Positions 8,335 to 17,433 of a DNA stretch of 64,000 bases are shown here, piece after piece. The DNA lies in NCBI RefSeq assembly GCF_024518575.1, contig NZ_JANIHG010000002.1:1-64000 (forward strand), written 5' to 3'. Numbering within the stretch: the stretch's first letter is position 1; each line of letters opens with the position of its first letter. The notes under the pieces were generated by a model. It worked only from the letters and a program-made list of their open reading frames with translations, did not search any database and was not told the DNA's origin. Origin of the DNA: Methanothrix sp. (GTDB taxonomy: Archaea; Halobacteriota; Methanosarcinia; Methanotrichales; Methanotrichaceae). The translations under genes were made by a program, and so were the position numbers.

Positions 8335-9486
8335 TCAAAGCCCTTTCGGCTCCTCCTTTGATGCGATCTTGCGGATGAGCGCGATTATGCCAGGCTTGCT
8401 GCTCTGCAACCCCATGGAGCTGAGAAGCTCTCTGTTGAACCTCTCGGCGATCTCGTCGAAGATCCTCCGGTAGGCGACGCAGTATGGATCCACGCCTCTT
8501 ATCATTCCATCTGTATGTGATATCGCATTGTAAGGGCATCCGCCCCTGCAGTATTTGATGTGTCTGCATTTCTTGCAGTGCACCTCCACGCACTCCCTGA
8601 AGCGGTTCATCCGCCTCCAGGCGTCTGAGCTTTTGATTTCTTCCATCGAGGGGCGATCGTAGACGCTGCCCATGACGTAATCGGGCATCCCGACAAACCT
8701 GTAGCAAGGGTATATGCTTCCATCCGGCCCCACAGCAAAAGTGTTGTCTATGCAGTCCACGAATGTGCACACAGTCCCGCGACCGCTGAAGACGCACCTG
8801 CAGAGATCGTTGATGTTCCTCACCTCGATCCTCTCCATGTTCTCGAGGTATCTGTCGAGGAGATACACCAGAAGCTCCCCATACTCAGCCGGATCGAGAG
8901 CCCAACGCTCCGGCTCGTCGCTGCGAAGCGATGGTAGCGCGGGATGGAGCTTCAGTGTCAATCCATTGCTCATGAAGAAATCGAAGATCTCCTCTTTGTA
9001 CTTTATGGAGTGTGAGGTGAATGTACATATGAACTGCACGCTCAGGCCGTGATCGCGGGCGATGCCGTAACCGCGCATGGTCCGGTCGTAGTAACCCTCT
9101 GACCTCTGAAAATCGTTTATCTCCTTCGGGCCGTCCAGGCTGGAGCCGATCGGCACATCGTACTCCTTGAGGACTTCAGCCAGCTCAGGCGTGAGCCTCC
9201 AGAGGTTCGTCTGCAATGCGAATGATGGAGTGAGGTGTGAAAGGCCATCTGCAAGCAACGGCAGCGCCTCCCTGTAAAACTCCACGCCCGCCAGCAGCGG
9301 CTCACCGCCGTGGAAGGTGAAGGTCACAGGATCATCACGAAAGACCTTCAGCCACTCGACGATCTCCTTTACAGTATCGATGCTCATCACCGGAGAGCCC
9401 TCCTCAGAGCTCCAGCAGTAGCTGCACTTAGAAGGACACCCCAGTGTGGGAATGATCATAACATGAAAAGGCCTTTTCCTCTGCAT
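8335..9486 (-). CDS. radical SAM/SPASM putative peptide-modifying enzyme (Mhun_1560-like)
   Basis: A 383 aa enzyme with the radical SAM cluster motif GCPSKCSYCW near residue 18 and the SAM-binding FHGGEPLL near 60. The C-terminal SPASM-type Cys set includes CRCVF, CTFVDC, YPCYRF, CKKCRHIKYCRGGCPYN and YCVAYRR for auxiliary 4Fe-4S clusters. SPASM enzymes modify peptides or mature sulfatases; this form resembles a methanogen family named as putative peptide modifiers. A TATA box ATTTTTATATC (about 9573-9583) lies upstream. I found no short Cys-rich precursor peptide in the 144 bp leader. The neighbour downstream encodes a secreted protein that could be a partner (inference). Confidence 0.82.
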   Translation of the reverse strand: MQRKRPFHVMIIPTLGCPSKCSYCWSSEEGSPVMSIDTVKEIVEWLKVFRDDPVTFTFHGGEPLLAGVEFYREALPLLADGLSHLTPSFALQTNLWRLTPELAEVLKEYDVPIGSSLDGPKEINDFQRSEGYYDRTMRGYGIARDHGLSVQFICTFTSHSIKYKEEIFDFFMSNGLTLKLHPALPSLRSDEPERWALDPAEYGELLVYLLDRYLENMERIEVRNINDLCRCVFSGRGTVCTFVDCIDNTFAVGPDGSIYPCYRFVGMPDYVMGSVYDRPSMEEIKSSDAWRRMNRFRECVEVHCKKCRHIKYCRGGCPYNAISHTDGMIRGVDPYCVAYRRIFDEIAERFNRELLSSMGLQSSKPGIIALIRKIASKEEPKGL

Positions 9487-9630
9487 TCAGGATCTGAGAG
9501 CATCTCACCGTATTAATAGATTTCCAGTGGAGACATCACAGTGTTAACATACGGAAATACAATGTCAAGATATAAAAATCCCGATGCGAAAAAAGCCATA
9601 GTTGAGTAAAGAAAATAATAAAATAAAAAT

Positions 9631-11217
9631 TTATTTGATGCCCTTGAAGCATCTATCAATATGCGCGTTATCCGGCGGTCTCGTGAGGATGCTCACGGCA
9701 ATCGTGACGAGAAACGCGAGTGGAAGTGCGACAACTATCGGATCCACCACAGGCCAGGGCATCTGGGTTATCAGCACATCCCTGCCGAAGATGAATCTGG
9801 ATATGCCGAGTGCCTCGGCCTCCTTCTTGTGGACGAAGACCATCCAGAGCACGCTTGAGAGCGTGCCGGTCACGAGCCCTGCGATCGCACCAGCTCTTGT
9901 GGCGCGCTTCCAGAAGAGAGCGCATGTGTACATCGGGAGAAACGCAGCCGCGCAGAGGCCGAAGAATATGGATGTGCCCCTGGCGATGATGTTCTCCGGA
10001 AGTATGTATCCGAGGACGACCGCAATAACCACAGCCGCTATGATCCCTGCTCTCGTCACCAGTATGGATCCTGTTCCCTTTCTTCCTGTGAGCGTCTCAT
10101 AGATATCCCTGCCGATCGCAGTGCCCTGGGCATGGAACTGGGAGCTCGATGTGGACATCGCTGCTGCGAGGAGTGTGAGCATGAAGAGATACACAAACCA
10201 CTCAGGCATCGCTGCATTGATGTAAACAGGTATTATGCTGTCCGCGTTCCCCTTTGCCGCCTCTATCGCTATCTTCCCCTGGGTGGTGTAGAAGAAGACG
10301 TTTGAGAGAGCCCCGACATCGAATGCAACGCCGGTCATTGCAAGTATGAAAATGCCGCCGATCAGGACCCCGCGGTTCAGCTCCCTGCTGGACCTCACCG
10401 TCATGAAGCGCACCGCGAGCTGCGGCATCGCCAGAACGCCTATCCCGACACCTAGAACCACGGTCGATACCAGGGTCCACCACCATGCGCTTCCGAGCGC
10501 TGGCATGCTCGTCCAGCCCCTGTGCCCCTGAGCCGCAAGGTTCTGCGGGACCAGGCTTGCCATGTCTGTGAGCGCCTGATGTGCAGCGGTCACACCTCCA
10601 AGGTGAAGATAGGTCATTATGAGGAGAAATATCATGCCCAGGAACATTATCGTGCCCTGCATAGCGTCTGTGTACATGACCCCCTTCAGTCCGCCCCAGA
10701 CTACATAAGCTGCGATTATGATGGAGTACAGGAGCAGCGCGAGGTTGAAGTCTATGGAGAGCGTCGTCTCCATGAACCTGGCAGCTCCGATCAAGACAAC
10801 AGATGCGTAGAGGGGCATACCGAGAAATATCACAAGCCCGCTGAACCACTGAATGAACTGGCTGTCGAACCTCCTGCCCATCAGCTCTGGAAGCGTCATG
10901 GCCCCCAGGTTGTAACCCATCCGCCTGGTGCGCTTTCCGTAAATTATGAACGCTATGAATATCCCCACAAAGATGTTAAGAAATGTCAGCCAGAGGAGAC
11001 CCATGCCGAAGAGCCCCGCCATGCCGCCGAATCCCACGATCGCGGAGGTGCTGATGAAGGTCGCCCCGTAGCTCATCGCCATTATGTAAGGATGGATCTT
11101 TCTGCCCGCCACCATGTATCCTTCAGTGTCCCTGGTTGTCGCCCAGCCCCTGTAGCCCAGGTAGAGCGTGACAAGCAGGTAGACCAGAACTATCACATTG
11201 AGCAGTAACAGATTCAT
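9631..11217 (-). CDS. sodium/solute symporter (SSS family)
   Basis: About 528 aa and roughly 13 hydrophobic segments, with the SSS features GGLKGVMYTDAMQG (near residue 180) and AAAMSTSSSQFHAQG (Na+-site helix 8, near residue 360). Members import acetate, proline or pantothenate with Na+. Acetate is attractive if this is an acetoclastic methanogen, but substrate cannot be read from sequence. ATG 11217 has a GTGAT motif 4 nt upstream; a GTG at 11226 would overlap the TGA of the small partner gene. Both support coupling to the preceding gene. Confidence 0.88.
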   Translation of the reverse strand: MNLLLLNVIVLVYLLVTLYLGYRGWATTRDTEGYMVAGRKIHPYIMAMSYGATFISTSAIVGFGGMAGLFGMGLLWLTFLNIFVGIFIAFIIYGKRTRRMGYNLGAMTLPELMGRRFDSQFIQWFSGLVIFLGMPLYASVVLIGAARFMETTLSIDFNLALLLYSIIIAAYVVWGGLKGVMYTDAMQGTIMFLGMIFLLIMTYLHLGGVTAAHQALTDMASLVPQNLAAQGHRGWTSMPALGSAWWWTLVSTVVLGVGIGVLAMPQLAVRFMTVRSSRELNRGVLIGGIFILAMTGVAFDVGALSNVFFYTTQGKIAIEAAKGNADSIIPVYINAAMPEWFVYLFMLTLLAAAMSTSSSQFHAQGTAIGRDIYETLTGRKGTGSILVTRAGIIAAVVIAVVLGYILPENIIARGTSIFFGLCAAAFLPMYTCALFWKRATRAGAIAGLVTGTLSSVLWMVFVHKKEAEALGISRFIFGRDVLITQMPWPVVDPIVVALPLAFLVTIAVSILTRPPDNAHIDRCFKGIK

Positions 11218-11222
11218 AAAAA

Positions 11223-11411
11223 TCACATTCCAAGCTCTTTCTCCTGCATCTCCAGCTCCTGGGCCTCCCAGGCAGCCTCCTCCATCAGCTCCTGTTTCTC
11301 CATCTCCTCGCCTTTATTCCAGTTGGCGATGCCGTATGAGACGCACAGAACTGTGCTCAAAATGCATAAAATGTAAACACCCCATATCCAAGGATCATCT
11401 ATTCCAAGCAC
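11223..11411 (-). CDS. symporter small accessory protein
   Basis: A 62 aa protein with one transmembrane helix (about residues 8-28, WIWGVYILCILSTVLCVSYG) and a charged helical tail rich in Glu. It starts with GTG behind a strong GGAGGGTG, and its stop overlaps the candidate GTG start of the SSS symporter. Small single-span proteins of this type are repeatedly found beside prokaryotic SSS transporters. A TATA-like CTTATATCA lies near 11478. Confidence 0.75.
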   Translation of the reverse strand: MLGIDDPWIWGVYILCILSTVLCVSYGIANWNKGEEMEKQELMEEAAWEAQELEMQEKELGM

Positions 11412-11604
11412 ATCGGCACCCTCCTGCAGCCCTCCCAGAGCGTGTACAGTGACAGCGTGTTACATATTATCATGATATAAGGGTGTCGGTCAGGAATATA
11501 TGTTAAAGATCTGTGATATCTCCATTATAGCAGGCAGAAGACCCCTCCCCGCAGGGAAATGGAGGATGTAACTGCGTTTATCTCCTGTCTCTCATTTTTT
11601 AGTC

Positions 11605-12930
11605 TTACATCCTTTTGTAGGCCATGCAGCTCTCCATGAAATGCTCCACGGGGAATGAGGCGAAGTGCGCGTGGAGGTATCCGCCGAGGGTCATGTGCTC
11701 GACCAGGCCATCCATGCCGTCTGCAATCCCCTGGCCGCGCCTGAGCCTGTATGCGAGCTTTGCGTCTCTGTCGCACTCCATTCTCGAATAATGGAACTCA
11801 TGCCCTCGTACCACGCTGCCATTTGGAGCCACCGGATTTTCTCTGATGACATCCGCCTCAACATAGCCCAGGGCTTGAAGACGTCCGGTCATCACCGTCG
11901 AGGCCGGCAGGACCCCGGCCATTTTGTAGCTCTTCTCATCCAGAACCAGATGCTCTCCGAGATACATGAGACCCCCACACTCACCATAGATCGGCATGCC
12001 ATCAGATGCAGCCGCTCTGATCTGCTGAATACACCTCCCGGACTCGAGTGAGGCAGCATGTAGCTCAGGATACCCTCCGCCTATGTAGATGCCATCGACA
12101 TCAGGAAGTGCGTCCCGGATTGGGCTGAAAGGTACTATCTCCGCCCCCGCAGCCCTCAGGCGATCGATGTTATCCTGGTAGTAGAAGCAGAAGGCCTCGT
12201 CATGGGCGATCGCGATGCGCACCCTGCCCTCTCCGCTCTCTCCGATCTCCGTCTCCGGCACAGCGATCTGGAGCGTGCATGCATCGAGCAGCTCATCCAG
12301 CAGGACGTTCTCCTCCATTAGATCTGCAAGCGCATTCACATCATGATCGATCTCGAAGCCCATCGCCAGGCCGAGGTGCCTGCTCGGAAGCGAGATGCTC
12401 TTCCTCCTCGGAAGCGCTCCGAATATCCTGAAGTTTATGGATTCTCTCAGCGCTTTCAGATGACGCTCGCTCCCGACCTGGTTCAGTATGACCCCGGCGA
12501 TATTGACAGCAGGATCGAAGGAACGGAAGCCGTGTATCAGGGCTGCTGCGGATCTGGACATGCCATGCACGTTCACCACGAGCACGACAGGTATGCCGAG
12601 AACCTTTGCCACATCTGCGGTGCTGGCCTCATCGGTACCGCCGATCCCATCGTAGAGCCCCATTACGCCCTCTACCACCGCTACGTCTGCCCCCTTTATC
12701 GCAGAGAGGAACGATCTTCTCACGCCATCTGAGCCCATCATGAACGTATCCAGGTTGCGGGAGGGCCGGCCGCATATCGCCGTGTGATGCGTCGGGTCTA
12801 TGAAATCAGGCCCGACCTTGAATGGCTGCACGATCATCCCTCTTCTCAGCAGAGCGGCCATCAGGCCCAGCGTGACAGTGGTTTTGCCAACCCCACTGTG
12901 GGTTCCTGCGATTATAAGTGCGGGCATCAT
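11605..12930 (-). CDS. cfbB: Ni-sirohydrochlorin a,c-diamide synthase (CfbB/CbiA family)
   Basis: ATP-dependent amidotransferase, 441 aa. The N-terminal P-loop is GTHSGVGKTT, followed by KVGPDFIDPTHH and EGVMGLYDG. The C-terminal class-I-like glutaminase domain has the nucleophile in YGECGGLMYL and a late His region (RGHEFHYSRM). In methanogens this enzyme amidates Ni-sirohydrochlorin in F430 synthesis; the same family makes cobyrinate a,c-diamide, so a dual role is possible. Its divergent neighbour is the nickel regulator NikR, which favours the F430 reading. Start is ATG 12930 or the adjacent ATG 12927. Confidence 0.88.
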   Translation of the reverse strand: MMPALIIAGTHSGVGKTTVTLGLMAALLRRGMIVQPFKVGPDFIDPTHHTAICGRPSRNLDTFMMGSDGVRRSFLSAIKGADVAVVEGVMGLYDGIGGTDEASTADVAKVLGIPVVLVVNVHGMSRSAAALIHGFRSFDPAVNIAGVILNQVGSERHLKALRESINFRIFGALPRRKSISLPSRHLGLAMGFEIDHDVNALADLMEENVLLDELLDACTLQIAVPETEIGESGEGRVRIAIAHDEAFCFYYQDNIDRLRAAGAEIVPFSPIRDALPDVDGIYIGGGYPELHAASLESGRCIQQIRAAASDGMPIYGECGGLMYLGEHLVLDEKSYKMAGVLPASTVMTGRLQALGYVEADVIRENPVAPNGSVVRGHEFHYSRMECDRDAKLAYRLRRGQGIADGMDGLVEHMTLGGYLHAHFASFPVEHFMESCMAYKRM

Positions 12931-13257
12931 GATCTCAGCTATGCATTAATATGATGAAAAACCTCTTGCCCCTCCTGAGCTATGGGCATGAACAGCTGAA
13001 AGATAGAGCTGCAATCGAGAGCATCTGACGAGAGGTTTCCCGAAGCAGCATGTATGCAATGAGGATCTCGATGATTCGCGTACACAGCCAGATGATGTGG
13101 GTTGAGAGCAGCAAGGTCTGTTTCCACCTGAATGGTTTTCGATCCGCGTTCCCCTATCTGAGTGGCACTTACCGAAAAAAGCGCAAATCAAAAATAGTAA
13201 GATTTTATTCCAATAACTTTATTACTATATCTGACCAAAATAAATGGTGGTGGTTTA
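12931..13257. promoter_or_regulatory. cfbB-nikR intergenic region with candidate operator
   Basis: 327 bp without a supported gene. Near nikR, ATAGTAA (13194-13200) and TTACTAT (13222-13228) form an inverted repeat with 21 bp between arms. The right arm overlaps TTACTATATC, a good TATA box about 28 bp before the nikR ATG. A dimeric regulator bound here would block nikR transcription, so autoregulation by NikR is plausible. The arms do not match the E. coli NikR site. Confidence 0.5.
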
Positions 13258-13680
13258 ATGGAACAGGAGCTCATGAGAATTGGTGTATCTCTTCCGGAGA
13301 AGCTGCTTAGCCGCTTCGATGAGATAATCACCCAGAGGGGGTACTCCTCGAGGTCAGAGGGAATCAGGGACGCGATAAGGAACTACATCATTCACTATGA
13401 GTGGATGAGCGATGTAGAGGGCGAGAGGGTGGGCGTGATAACCATAGTCTATTCCCACCATCAGCGCGGCTTGGTGGACAACCTGACGGACATACAGCAT
13501 GAGTTTGGGAATATCATAACCTCGAGCCTCCACGTCCACCTGGACAAGGACAACTGCCTCGAGGTGGTGATCCTCCGCGGCGAGGGGAAGGATGTGAGGA
13601 GGGCGGCGGAGAGGATGATGGCGCTGAAGGGCGTCAAGCATGTGAAGCTCACCACAACCTCTGTGGGCGCGGAGCTATGA
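13258..13680 (+). CDS. nikR: nickel-responsive regulator NikR
   Basis: A 140 aa ribbon-helix-helix repressor. The N-terminal RHH domain ([18 protein letters not shown]) precedes an ACT-like metal domain. The square-planar nickel ligands are visible: His in TDIQHEFGN, the HVH pair, and Cys in KDNCLEVV, in the spacing known for NikR. GGTGGTGG lies just before the ATG. It is divergent from cfbB and overlaps the fibrillarin start by 4 bp, an odd partner that probably reflects simple read-through. Confidence 0.95.
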   Translation: MEQELMRIGVSLPEKLLSRFDEIITQRGYSSRSEGIRDAIRNYIIHYEWMSDVEGERVGVITIVYSHHQRGLVDNLTDIQHEFGNIITSSLHVHLDKDNCLEVVILRGEGKDVRRAAERMMALKGVKHVKLTTTSVGAEL

Positions 13681-14315
13681 GGGAGATACTCCCCGGGCTT
13701 TACATTCTCAGAAAGGATCGACTCGCGACCCGCTCGCCCTCACAGGAGCCACTCTACGGCGAGCAGATAGTTGACGGCCTTAGAGTATGGGATCCGAGAA
13801 GATCGAAGCTCGCCTCCCTTCTTTTGAGGCATCACTGCCTGGAAGGGGTGGTGCCATCCGGAAAGGTGCTGTATCTCGGCGCTGCGAACGGCGCCACGGT
13901 CAGCTACCTCAGCGATATTCTCACAGATGGGCTGATCTACGCGGTCGAGATCTCTCCGAGGGCGATGAGAGATCTACTGCATCTGGCAGAGAGGAGGGAG
14001 AACGTAATACCGGTGCTCGGGGATGCGGCGCGACCTGAGACGTACCGCAGGATCGTCGAGCCAGTGGATCTGATATACCAGGATGTGGCGCAGCGGAACC
14101 AGGCTGAGATCGCATCGAGAAACGCAGCGATATACCTGAAGCCAAACAGTCTGATGGTGGTGATGATAAAGGCGATGTCCATCGACTCAACGGCTCGGGC
14201 CGCTGATATCTTCGATGAGGAGATAAAGCGCCTCAGGGGCGTGGAGGTCCTGAGAAGGGTGGACCTGCCACACCACAGGGATCACATCGCAGTCATCGCG
14301 AGAAAGGTCAGATGA
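13677..14315 (+). CDS. flpA: fibrillarin-like rRNA/tRNA 2'-O-methyltransferase
   Basis: Catalytic subunit of box C/D sRNPs, 212 aa. The SAM-binding segment [17 protein letters not shown] lies near residue 66, with [11 protein letters not shown] and the catalytic-region DLIYQDVAQ following; KAMSIDST is the conserved Lys segment. ATGA overlap with nikR fixes the start. In many archaea the gene is next to nop5; here nikR precedes it and a convergent signal peptidase gene overlaps its end by 8 bp. Confidence 0.95.
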   Translation: MREILPGLYILRKDRLATRSPSQEPLYGEQIVDGLRVWDPRRSKLASLLLRHHCLEGVVPSGKVLYLGAANGATVSYLSDILTDGLIYAVEISPRAMRDLLHLAERRENVIPVLGDAARPETYRRIVEPVDLIYQDVAQRNQAEIASRNAAIYLKPNSLMVVMIKAMSIDSTARAADIFDEEIKRLRGVEVLRRVDLPHHRDHIAVIARKVR

Positions 14316-15063
14316 TATCGCGAATCCGGTCCACGATCATCTCAGGTATGAGTCTGAGATAGCCCACATACGGTATCCTATATCTCGCGACGCCTATGAC
14401 CCACTCCTTTCTCACAGGTGTCAGATAGCTTATCCCATCTGTCACATACGATGTGTTGCCCTGGCTGTAAATGACAAGGCCAGTCTCCCTGTCGACCAAG
14501 ATGCCATCTGCCGTCTCCCTGAACCGCTCCGGATGCTCTCTGATGTATGCGTAGTTGGGCATCCCCAGTATCCTTCCAGCCATCTGGTCGATGACCTCGT
14601 TGTGATCCCCCTTGGTTATGTATCCCGCGAATGGCGCTGGCGGTCCGCCCTCCCACATCGGCTCGCCCTTCTCCACCCACCTCATCGCCCTGTGTATTAT
14701 GGGAGTGGCCTTATCCCCACCGCTCCCGATACCCAGGATGCCGGGGATGATATCGAGCACACCCAGCTTCTCCTTGCCATACGGGCGGTAGAGTATGACA
14801 TCCCCGGGGTTGTTGAAAGATCTGTATCCCCTCGCCTCGCCCTCCTCCCACGTGACCACATCTGTTCTTGATATGCCCTGCACGATTATGATATCTCCGA
14901 TGTTCATGTTCGGGACCATGCTTCCTGACTCAACCGCGACAATCGGGGTCCAGAGGCCGAGGAGCGCCTGGGAGACAAGGGAGACGCCGCCGACCACCAC
15001 GACTACGAATATGATGTCCTTGACAAAGGACGGAAGACCTGACAGAGTATCCGATAGCTTCAT
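14308..15063 (-). CDS. signal peptidase I (archaeal/ER type)
   Basis: A 251 aa membrane protease that removes signal peptides. One N-terminal transmembrane helix (DIIFVVVVVGGVSLVSQALL) is followed by the catalytic Ser in ESGSMVPNM, His in PIIHRAMRW (the archaeal/eukaryotic His in place of the bacterial Lys) and Asp in TKGDHNEVID. ATG 15063 begins at the natural N-terminus; a longer frame would run into the divergent PolD gene. No good ribosome binding site is seen, and GTATAA lies about 35 bp upstream, so the mRNA is probably nearly leaderless. Confidence 0.93.
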   Translation of the reverse strand: MKLSDTLSGLPSFVKDIIFVVVVVGGVSLVSQALLGLWTPIVAVESGSMVPNMNIGDIIIVQGISRTDVVTWEEGEARGYRSFNNPGDVILYRPYGKEKLGVLDIIPGILGIGSGGDKATPIIHRAMRWVEKGEPMWEGGPPAPFAGYITKGDHNEVIDQMAGRILGMPNYAYIREHPERFRETADGILVDRETGLVIYSQGNTSYVTDGISYLTPVRKEWVIGVARYRIPYVGYLRLIPEMIVDRIRDII

Positions 15064-15078
15064 CGGGAGGTTTATCTG

Positions 15079-16563
15079 GTGGAGGGTGTTATACGGCTTT
15101 CGATGCTCGAGATCGTTCAGATGTTCGCTGAGAGGGGATACCAGCTCACACCTGAGGCCCTCGAGATACTCTCTAAAAAAGACACGGGATCGATCGACCA
15201 TCTGATAAGCAGTCTCGACGCCAGCACTGTCGTGGTCAGCGCTGAGCATGTGCTCTCACTTCTGGATGGTGAGGGCGGAAAGGCAGCTAAGAATGTGAGA
15301 ACAGAATATCAAATGGTGAAGGAAATCTCAGCGACGAGCTGCGCGCCCGAGCAGACGGGCTCCGGCGTCGAGGTCGAGGTGCTGAGGGAGATCACAGGAA
15401 GATCGACCTGTCTGGGGAACTACTCCGACTTCGTGAAGTACTTCCGGGATAGATACGCGAAGATCCACGATCTTCTGAGCAGGCGGATGAGCTCCCGTCC
15501 AATCGAAAGCCTGGGCGCACAGACCGCAGGGCGCGAGGTCTCTGTTATCGGCATGATAATGGATATACGAAACACATCCAGAGCCAGAGTCGTGGAGCTC
15601 GAGGATCCCACAGGGATGGTGACCGTGCTCTTCGCCAGGGAATCACCAGCTTATGAGGACTCGATGCTTCTCGTCACAGACGAGGTCGTGGGCATCACCG
15701 GAACATCAGATGGAAAGGGTCGCATATTCGCGAAGTCAATCGTCTGGCCGGATCTTGAGGCTCAGCCACAGCCCCTGACAGCTGCATCCGGCGGAGCTCT
15801 CTTTCTATCAGACCTCCACGTGGGGAGCAGGAAGTTTATGAGGGAGACCTGGAACCGCTTCGTCTCCTGGATATCCGGAGAGGATCCGACAGGGCTCAGC
15901 TCGAATGTTGGCTGTATCGTGATCGCTGGAGACATCGTCGACGGGATCGGAGTCTACCCGGGGCAGGAGGACGAGCTCGAGATAAAGGACATCTACGAGC
16001 AGTACCAGCTGGCCGCGGATCTGATCTCAGAGATCCCCTCCGGGATAAAGATCGTGATATCCCCGGGGAACCACGATATAGTGAGGCAGGCAGAGCCGCA
16101 GCCAGCGCTGCCGAAGGAGATACAATCGCTTTTCTCCAGCAACGTGATATTCGTCGGGAACCCCTCCTGGATAACGATCTCCTCCCGGCCGGTGCTGATC
16201 TACCATGGGAGATCGATTGACGACTTCGTGCTCAAGGTTCCGGGTCTCTCATACAGAGAGCCGGAGCTCGCGATGGTTGAGATGCTCCGGCGGAGGCATC
16301 TCTGCCCGATATACGGAAACAGGGTCTCTGTCGCTCCAGAGGTCGAGGATCATTACGTGATAGACAGGCCGCCTGCGATACTCCACTGCGGGCACGTGCA
16401 TGTCGTGGGTATAACGAGATACAAGGGCGTGACGCTGATCAACAGCGGCACGTGGCAGGGACAGACCGAGTTCCAGAAGAAGATGAACATACAGCCCACG
16501 CCCGGAATCGTGCCGCACGTCGATCTATCGACGATGAAGGTCAGGAAGCTGAGGTTCACCTGA
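15079..16563 (+). CDS. polB: DNA polymerase D small subunit (DP1)
   Basis: A 494 aa proofreading subunit of archaeal replicative polymerase D. An N-terminal region and OB fold precede the calcineurin-like 3'-5' exonuclease: FLSDLHVGSRKF, IAGDIVDGIG, SPGNHDIVRQ, YHGRSIDD and CGHVHVVGI, the last followed by INSGTWQGQTEFQ. The start is GTG 15079, 7 nt after GGGAGGT; an internal ATG at 15103 is less well placed. The start lies 15 bp from the divergent signal peptidase start. The large subunit is not in this window. Confidence 0.95.
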   Translation: MEGVIRLSMLEIVQMFAERGYQLTPEALEILSKKDTGSIDHLISSLDASTVVVSAEHVLSLLDGEGGKAAKNVRTEYQMVKEISATSCAPEQTGSGVEVEVLREITGRSTCLGNYSDFVKYFRDRYAKIHDLLSRRMSSRPIESLGAQTAGREVSVIGMIMDIRNTSRARVVELEDPTGMVTVLFARESPAYEDSMLLVTDEVVGITGTSDGKGRIFAKSIVWPDLEAQPQPLTAASGGALFLSDLHVGSRKFMRETWNRFVSWISGEDPTGLSSNVGCIVIAGDIVDGIGVYPGQEDELEIKDIYEQYQLAADLISEIPSGIKIVISPGNHDIVRQAEPQPALPKEIQSLFSSNVIFVGNPSWITISSRPVLIYHGRSIDDFVLKVPGLSYREPELAMVEMLRRRHLCPIYGNRVSVAPEVEDHYVIDRPPAILHCGHVHVVGITRYKGVTLINSGTWQGQTEFQKKMNIQPTPGIVPHVDLSTMKVRKLRFT

Positions 16564-16565
16564 TA

Positions 16566-16592
16566 GAGCTCCGGCATGAGCTCATGTTTTTA
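16566..16592 (+). terminator. terminator after polD small subunit
   Basis: Two GAGCTC hexamers (16566-16571 and 16578-16583) can pair across a 6-nt loop and are followed by a T-run (GTTTTTA). It begins 2 bp after the stop codon. The rest of the gap to 16720 holds further short inverted repeats (TGTCAG / CTGACA) but no gene. Confidence 0.6.
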
Positions 16593-16720
16593 TGAAATTG
16601 TGGTATTGTGAGTGGATCTGTGTGTCAGAAAACCGCCCGCATGCACCCAGCTGACACGCGAGTGGGAAGAATGGACCGGCGTGGGAGATGGTTGAGGCCT
16701 AATGGCACCGCGTCCCAACC

Positions 16721-17416
16721 CTACCGAGCATCTCCCAGCCGTATAACTTCGATGGGTATCGCCCCAGAGTGCACGGCGGTCGCAACGAGCACTCCCTGAA
16801 CACCGATCTCGTTAAGGGCATGAATATCGCTCAGGCCTCGGATGCCACCGCCGACAAGAACAGGGTGATCGCTTGCGGCCACGGCGCGGCTCAGGAACTC
16901 GATGTCTGTGCCCGCTGACGTCCCGACCCTGTCCAGCTCCAGAAGTATGATGCCAAGAAGATCGAGATCGTTCACCTCCTTTATGAGCTCCAGCGGATCC
17001 AGATCATCCCTCTCCGATATTACCCTCCTGTGTTTCATGTCTATGCTCACAACTGTATCGCGAAGATATGATGCATTTGAGATAAGATCCAGCGATGCCG
17101 TCTCAGTCCCCAGGACAGGTGCTGCAGGTTCTGGAAGCATATCAAGGTCGGAGATGCTGGAGATGCCGATGTCTGCCATGGTGGCTGATCTCGAAGATAT
17201 GCTCTCGATTATCTTGAGATTATCTCCGCTGCCGGAGAGCCTGTTCAGATCCGCGATGTAAACCTCTTTCGGGGCAAGGGTATCCACGATCTCAATTGGA
17301 TCCGAGGTCGATACCACCCTGCTGAATGTACTTATGGGGCGGTAGCGGGATCTCTCCCCCCTTACCGCATGGACCACCTCACCGTTAAATATGTCCATCA
17401 CGAAGATGCAACGCAT
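16721..17416 (-). CDS. HisA-related TIM-barrel protein (COG1411-like)
   Basis: A 231 aa protein related to ProFAR isomerase. VMDIFNGEVVHAVRGER at the N-terminus resembles the HisA phosphate/substrate loop, and VLVGGGIRGLSDI plus GVLVATAVHSG give the C-terminal phosphate-binding pair. It is not a normal HisA: the central catalytic segment differs and no his genes are near. It is divergent from mfnB with only 17 bp between start codons, suggesting a role in C1-carrier cofactor synthesis (inference). GAGAGGAT precedes the ATG. Confidence 0.78.
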   Translation of the reverse strand: MRCIFVMDIFNGEVVHAVRGERSRYRPISTFSRVVSTSDPIEIVDTLAPKEVYIADLNRLSGSGDNLKIIESISSRSATMADIGISSISDLDMLPEPAAPVLGTETASLDLISNASYLRDTVVSIDMKHRRVISERDDLDPLELIKEVNDLDLLGIILLELDRVGTSAGTDIEFLSRAVAASDHPVLVGGGIRGLSDIHALNEIGVQGVLVATAVHSGAIPIEVIRLGDAR

Positions 17417-17433
17417 CCCTATCCTCTCGGGAA

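Noticed and set aside
9540-9555. CACAGTGTTA near the radical SAM gene as a full copy of the 43.7-kb operator
   Set aside because: Only one half-site is present; the second arm is missing, so I keep it only as a weak link.
9560-9607. 15-codon plus-strand ORF (MSRYKNPDAKK...) near the radical SAM promoter
   Set aside because: It lies in the AT-rich promoter on the opposite strand to the enzyme, has no ribosome binding site, and lacks Cys or other features of a modified precursor peptide.
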